Origin: Desulfobacteraceae bacterium RAAP-1 | GTDB lineage: Bacteria > Desulfobacterota > Desulfobacteria > Desulfobacterales > Desulfatirhabdiaceae | Length of the DNA stretch: 64,000 bases | NCBI GenBank assembly: GCA_001443525.1 | Contig: LKPX01000010.1 | Coordinates: 1 to 64,000 of the forward strand | Direction of reading: 5' to 3' | Shown here: positions 62,486 through 64,000 of the stretch, one piece after another | How the letters are laid out: each line of letters starts with the position of its first letter | Numbering within the stretch: position 1 is the stretch's first letter | The notes under the pieces: model-generated | Databases searched by the model: none | What the model was told of the DNA's origin: nothing | Seen by the model: the letters and a program-made list of their open reading frames with translations, nothing else | Translations under genes and position numbers: made by a program

Positions 62486-64000
62486 TTATCTCGCCTCCGG
62501 CGGTGTGGCGGCAACCAATGCATGGCCCGTGAGTTTTCGATATTGTTGCTTCTTGAACATTCTGGACACCAGAACGAAGAACAGCGGAATGAAGATCAGA
62601 TCGATGAAGGTGGCGGAGAGCATACCGCCGCAAACCGCGGTGCCGATGGCGTTCATCGCGCCGGCCCCGGCGCCTGAAGCAATGGCCAGCGGCAGCACGC
62701 CGAAGAAGAAGGCCAGGGACGTCATGATGACCGGCCGGAACCGTGTTTTGACAGCGCCAAGGGTTGCATCGATCAGCCCGTCGCCATGCTCCAGCCGTTC
62801 CTTGATGAACTGAATGATCAGAATGGCGTTTTTGGTTGAAAGTCCCAGGGTGGTGAGAAATCCGATCTGGAAATAAACGTCGTTGGGAAATCCTCTCAAC
62901 GAGGTGGCCACAATCGCTCCCAGCACTCCCAGCGGTAGCATCAGCAGGTTCACGAATGGAATTGTCCAGCTCTCGTACAGGGCGGCGACGCAGAGGAAAA
63001 TGACGAAAATGGAAAAAGCGTACAGAATGGGGCCCTGAGCCGTCGCCATTCGCTCCTGATAGGACAGCCCGTTCCAGTCGAAACCAAAGCCCTGGGGAAG
63101 CTTCGCCGCGATTTCCTCCATGGCGGTCATGGCTTCGCCAGTGCTGCGGCCCGGCGCCGGTTCACCCCAGATGTTGATGGATGGAAAAGCGTTGTATCGC
63201 TCCAGTTTGGGAGACCCTGAAGTCCACCTGCATGAGGCGAACGAAGAAAACGGAACCATTTTGCCCACACTGTTGCGGACGTAGAGCTTCTTCAGATCGT
63301 TAGGCAGCATGCGGTAGGGGGCGTCCGCCTGGACATACACGTTTTTGACCCGGCCAGCCTGGATAAAGTTGTTGATAAAATCGCTGCCGAAGGCCGATGA
63401 GATGGTGTCGTGAATGGATGCGATGGAAACCCCCAGGGCGCCGGCCTTTTCCCAATCGATATCAACACGGTATTCAGGCACATCTTCCATGCCATTGGGC
63501 CGAACCCTGACCAGCCGTGGATCCTTGGCGGCCATTCCCAGAAGCTGGTTTCTGGCCATCATGAGCTTTTCATGGCCCATGCCGCCACGGTCCAGCAGCT
63601 CGAAATCGAATCCGGTGGCCTGTCCCAGTTCGATGACCGGAGGCGGCGGGAAGGCGAATACCATGGCGCCTTTGATCTGTGAGAAGGCCATCATCGCTCT
63701 GCCGGCGATGGCCTTGACCTTTTGATCCGGCCGCTGACGCAGTTTCCAGTCCTTGAGTTTGGCAAAACCCAGCGCCATATTCTGCCCCTGGCCGCCGAAA
63801 CTAATACCGGCCACCGACAGAAAGTTTTCCACAGTGTCTTTCTCATTGCTCAGAAAATAATCCTGCACCTGATGCAGGACGGCCTGTGTCTGTTCCAGAG
63901 TGGAACCTGACGGCAGCATGGCCTGGGTCAGCAGTATGCCCTGGTCTTCATCCGGAATATAAGAGGTGGGCATGCGATGAAACAAAAACCCCACCGCCGT
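62486..64000 (-). CDS. RND efflux pump, AcrB/HAE1 type (C-terminal half)
   Basis: The gene enters from beyond the right edge; only the last 505 residues are present. They begin near MPTSYIPDEDQGIL, which in AcrB is about residue 560, and run through the second periplasmic part (ELGQATGFDFELLDRGG, FINNFIQAGRVKNVYVQADAPYR) and TM8-12 (GPILYAFSIFVIFLCVAALYES, NDVYFQIGFLTTLGLSTKNAIL, TRFRPVIMTSLAFFFGVLPLAIA). It uses the proton gradient to expel hydrophobic compounds; HAE1 rather than heavy-metal type is judged from those motifs. Followed at once by the outer-membrane channel gene. Confidence 0.94.
   Translation of the reverse strand, partial: TAVGFLFHRMPTSYIPDEDQGILLTQAMLPSGSTLEQTQAVLHQVQDYFLSNEKDTVENFLSVAGISFGGQGQNMALGFAKLKDWKLRQRPDQKVKAIAGRAMMAFSQIKGAMVFAFPPPPVIELGQATGFDFELLDRGGMGHEKLMMARNQLLGMAAKDPRLVRVRPNGMEDVPEYRVDIDWEKAGALGVSIASIHDTISSAFGSDFINNFIQAGRVKNVYVQADAPYRMLPNDLKKLYVRNSVGKMVPFSSFASCRWTSGSPKLERYNAFPSINIWGEPAPGRSTGEAMTAMEEIAAKLPQGFGFDWNGLSYQERMATAQGPILYAFSIFVIFLCVAALYESWTIPFVNLLMLPLGVLGAIVATSLRGFPNDVYFQIGFLTTLGLSTKNAILIIQFIKERLEHGDGLIDATLGAVKTRFRPVIMTSLAFFFGVLPLAIASGAGAGAMNAIGTAVCGGMLSATFIDLIFIPLFFVLVSRMFKKQQYRKLTGHALVAATPPEAR

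Overview
The window looks like a piece of a sulfate-reducing or related deltaproteobacterial chromosome (Desulfobacterota, Desulfobacteraceae/Desulfosarcina-like). The lineage is inferred from several features together. The adenylate kinase carries the Cys-x5-His-x15-Cys-x2-Cys metal knot known from Desulfovibrio gigas. The F0 genes atpZ-I-B-E stand apart from the F1 genes. There are an OFA-type organic-acid transporter, paired acetyl- and propionyl-CoA synthetases, two complete Liv-type ABC systems, and many stand-alone receiver proteins. No marker such as 16S rRNA is present, so genus is not determined.

Bases 1 to about 7350 are one end of an integrated element (phage, phage satellite or integrative island). 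Its genes all read on the minus strand: a TOPRIM topoisomerase VI A-like protein cut by the window edge, three small unknown proteins, a primase/SF3-helicase replication protein, a small possible DNA-binding protein, two further small proteins, and a tyrosine integrase. Between the halves lies a 350-base control region with six copies of an ACGGAC(A/G)T box. Beyond the integrase are paired arm-type repeats and the 3' half of a tRNA-Phe gene, which marks the junction with the host chromosome.

From 8 to 24 kb: a DUF2914 protein, a diadenylate cyclase fused to its YbbR regulator, RNase D, a first branched-chain amino acid (Liv) operon, and then a minus-strand signalling/membrane operon. That operon comprises a receiver protein, sensor kinase, two more receivers, a TSUP transporter, an unknown two-TM protein and a PEP-synthase-like protein. 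From 24 to 28 kb come tRNA-Arg, folC, rpsU and adk, interspersed with nested palindromic repeats. From 28 to 35 kb is a plus-strand organic-acid cluster (OFA transporter, TetR regulator, Acs, PrpE).

From 43.5 down to 35.5 kb runs a nine-gene, tightly coupled minus-strand catabolic operon. It encodes an XRE-cupin regulator, a 3-hydroxyacyl-CoA dehydrogenase-like enzyme, a second Liv-type ABC transporter with its binding protein, an NAD-dependent epimerase-like protein and a BKACE beta-keto acid cleavage enzyme. The set suggests uptake, oxidation and cleavage of a beta-hydroxy acid, possibly carnitine-like.

From 44 to 54 kb are a universal stress protein, a YgiQ radical SAM protein and an RNA-metabolism group (S1-domain protein, DEAD-box helicase, HrpA). 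From 54 to 64 kb are atpZ/I/B/E, an APH-AAA kinase fusion, a ferritin-like protein, pyrD, a metallo-beta-lactamase-fold hydrolase, a tandem Usp protein, and an RND efflux pump with its outer-membrane lipoprotein, the pump gene running off the right edge.
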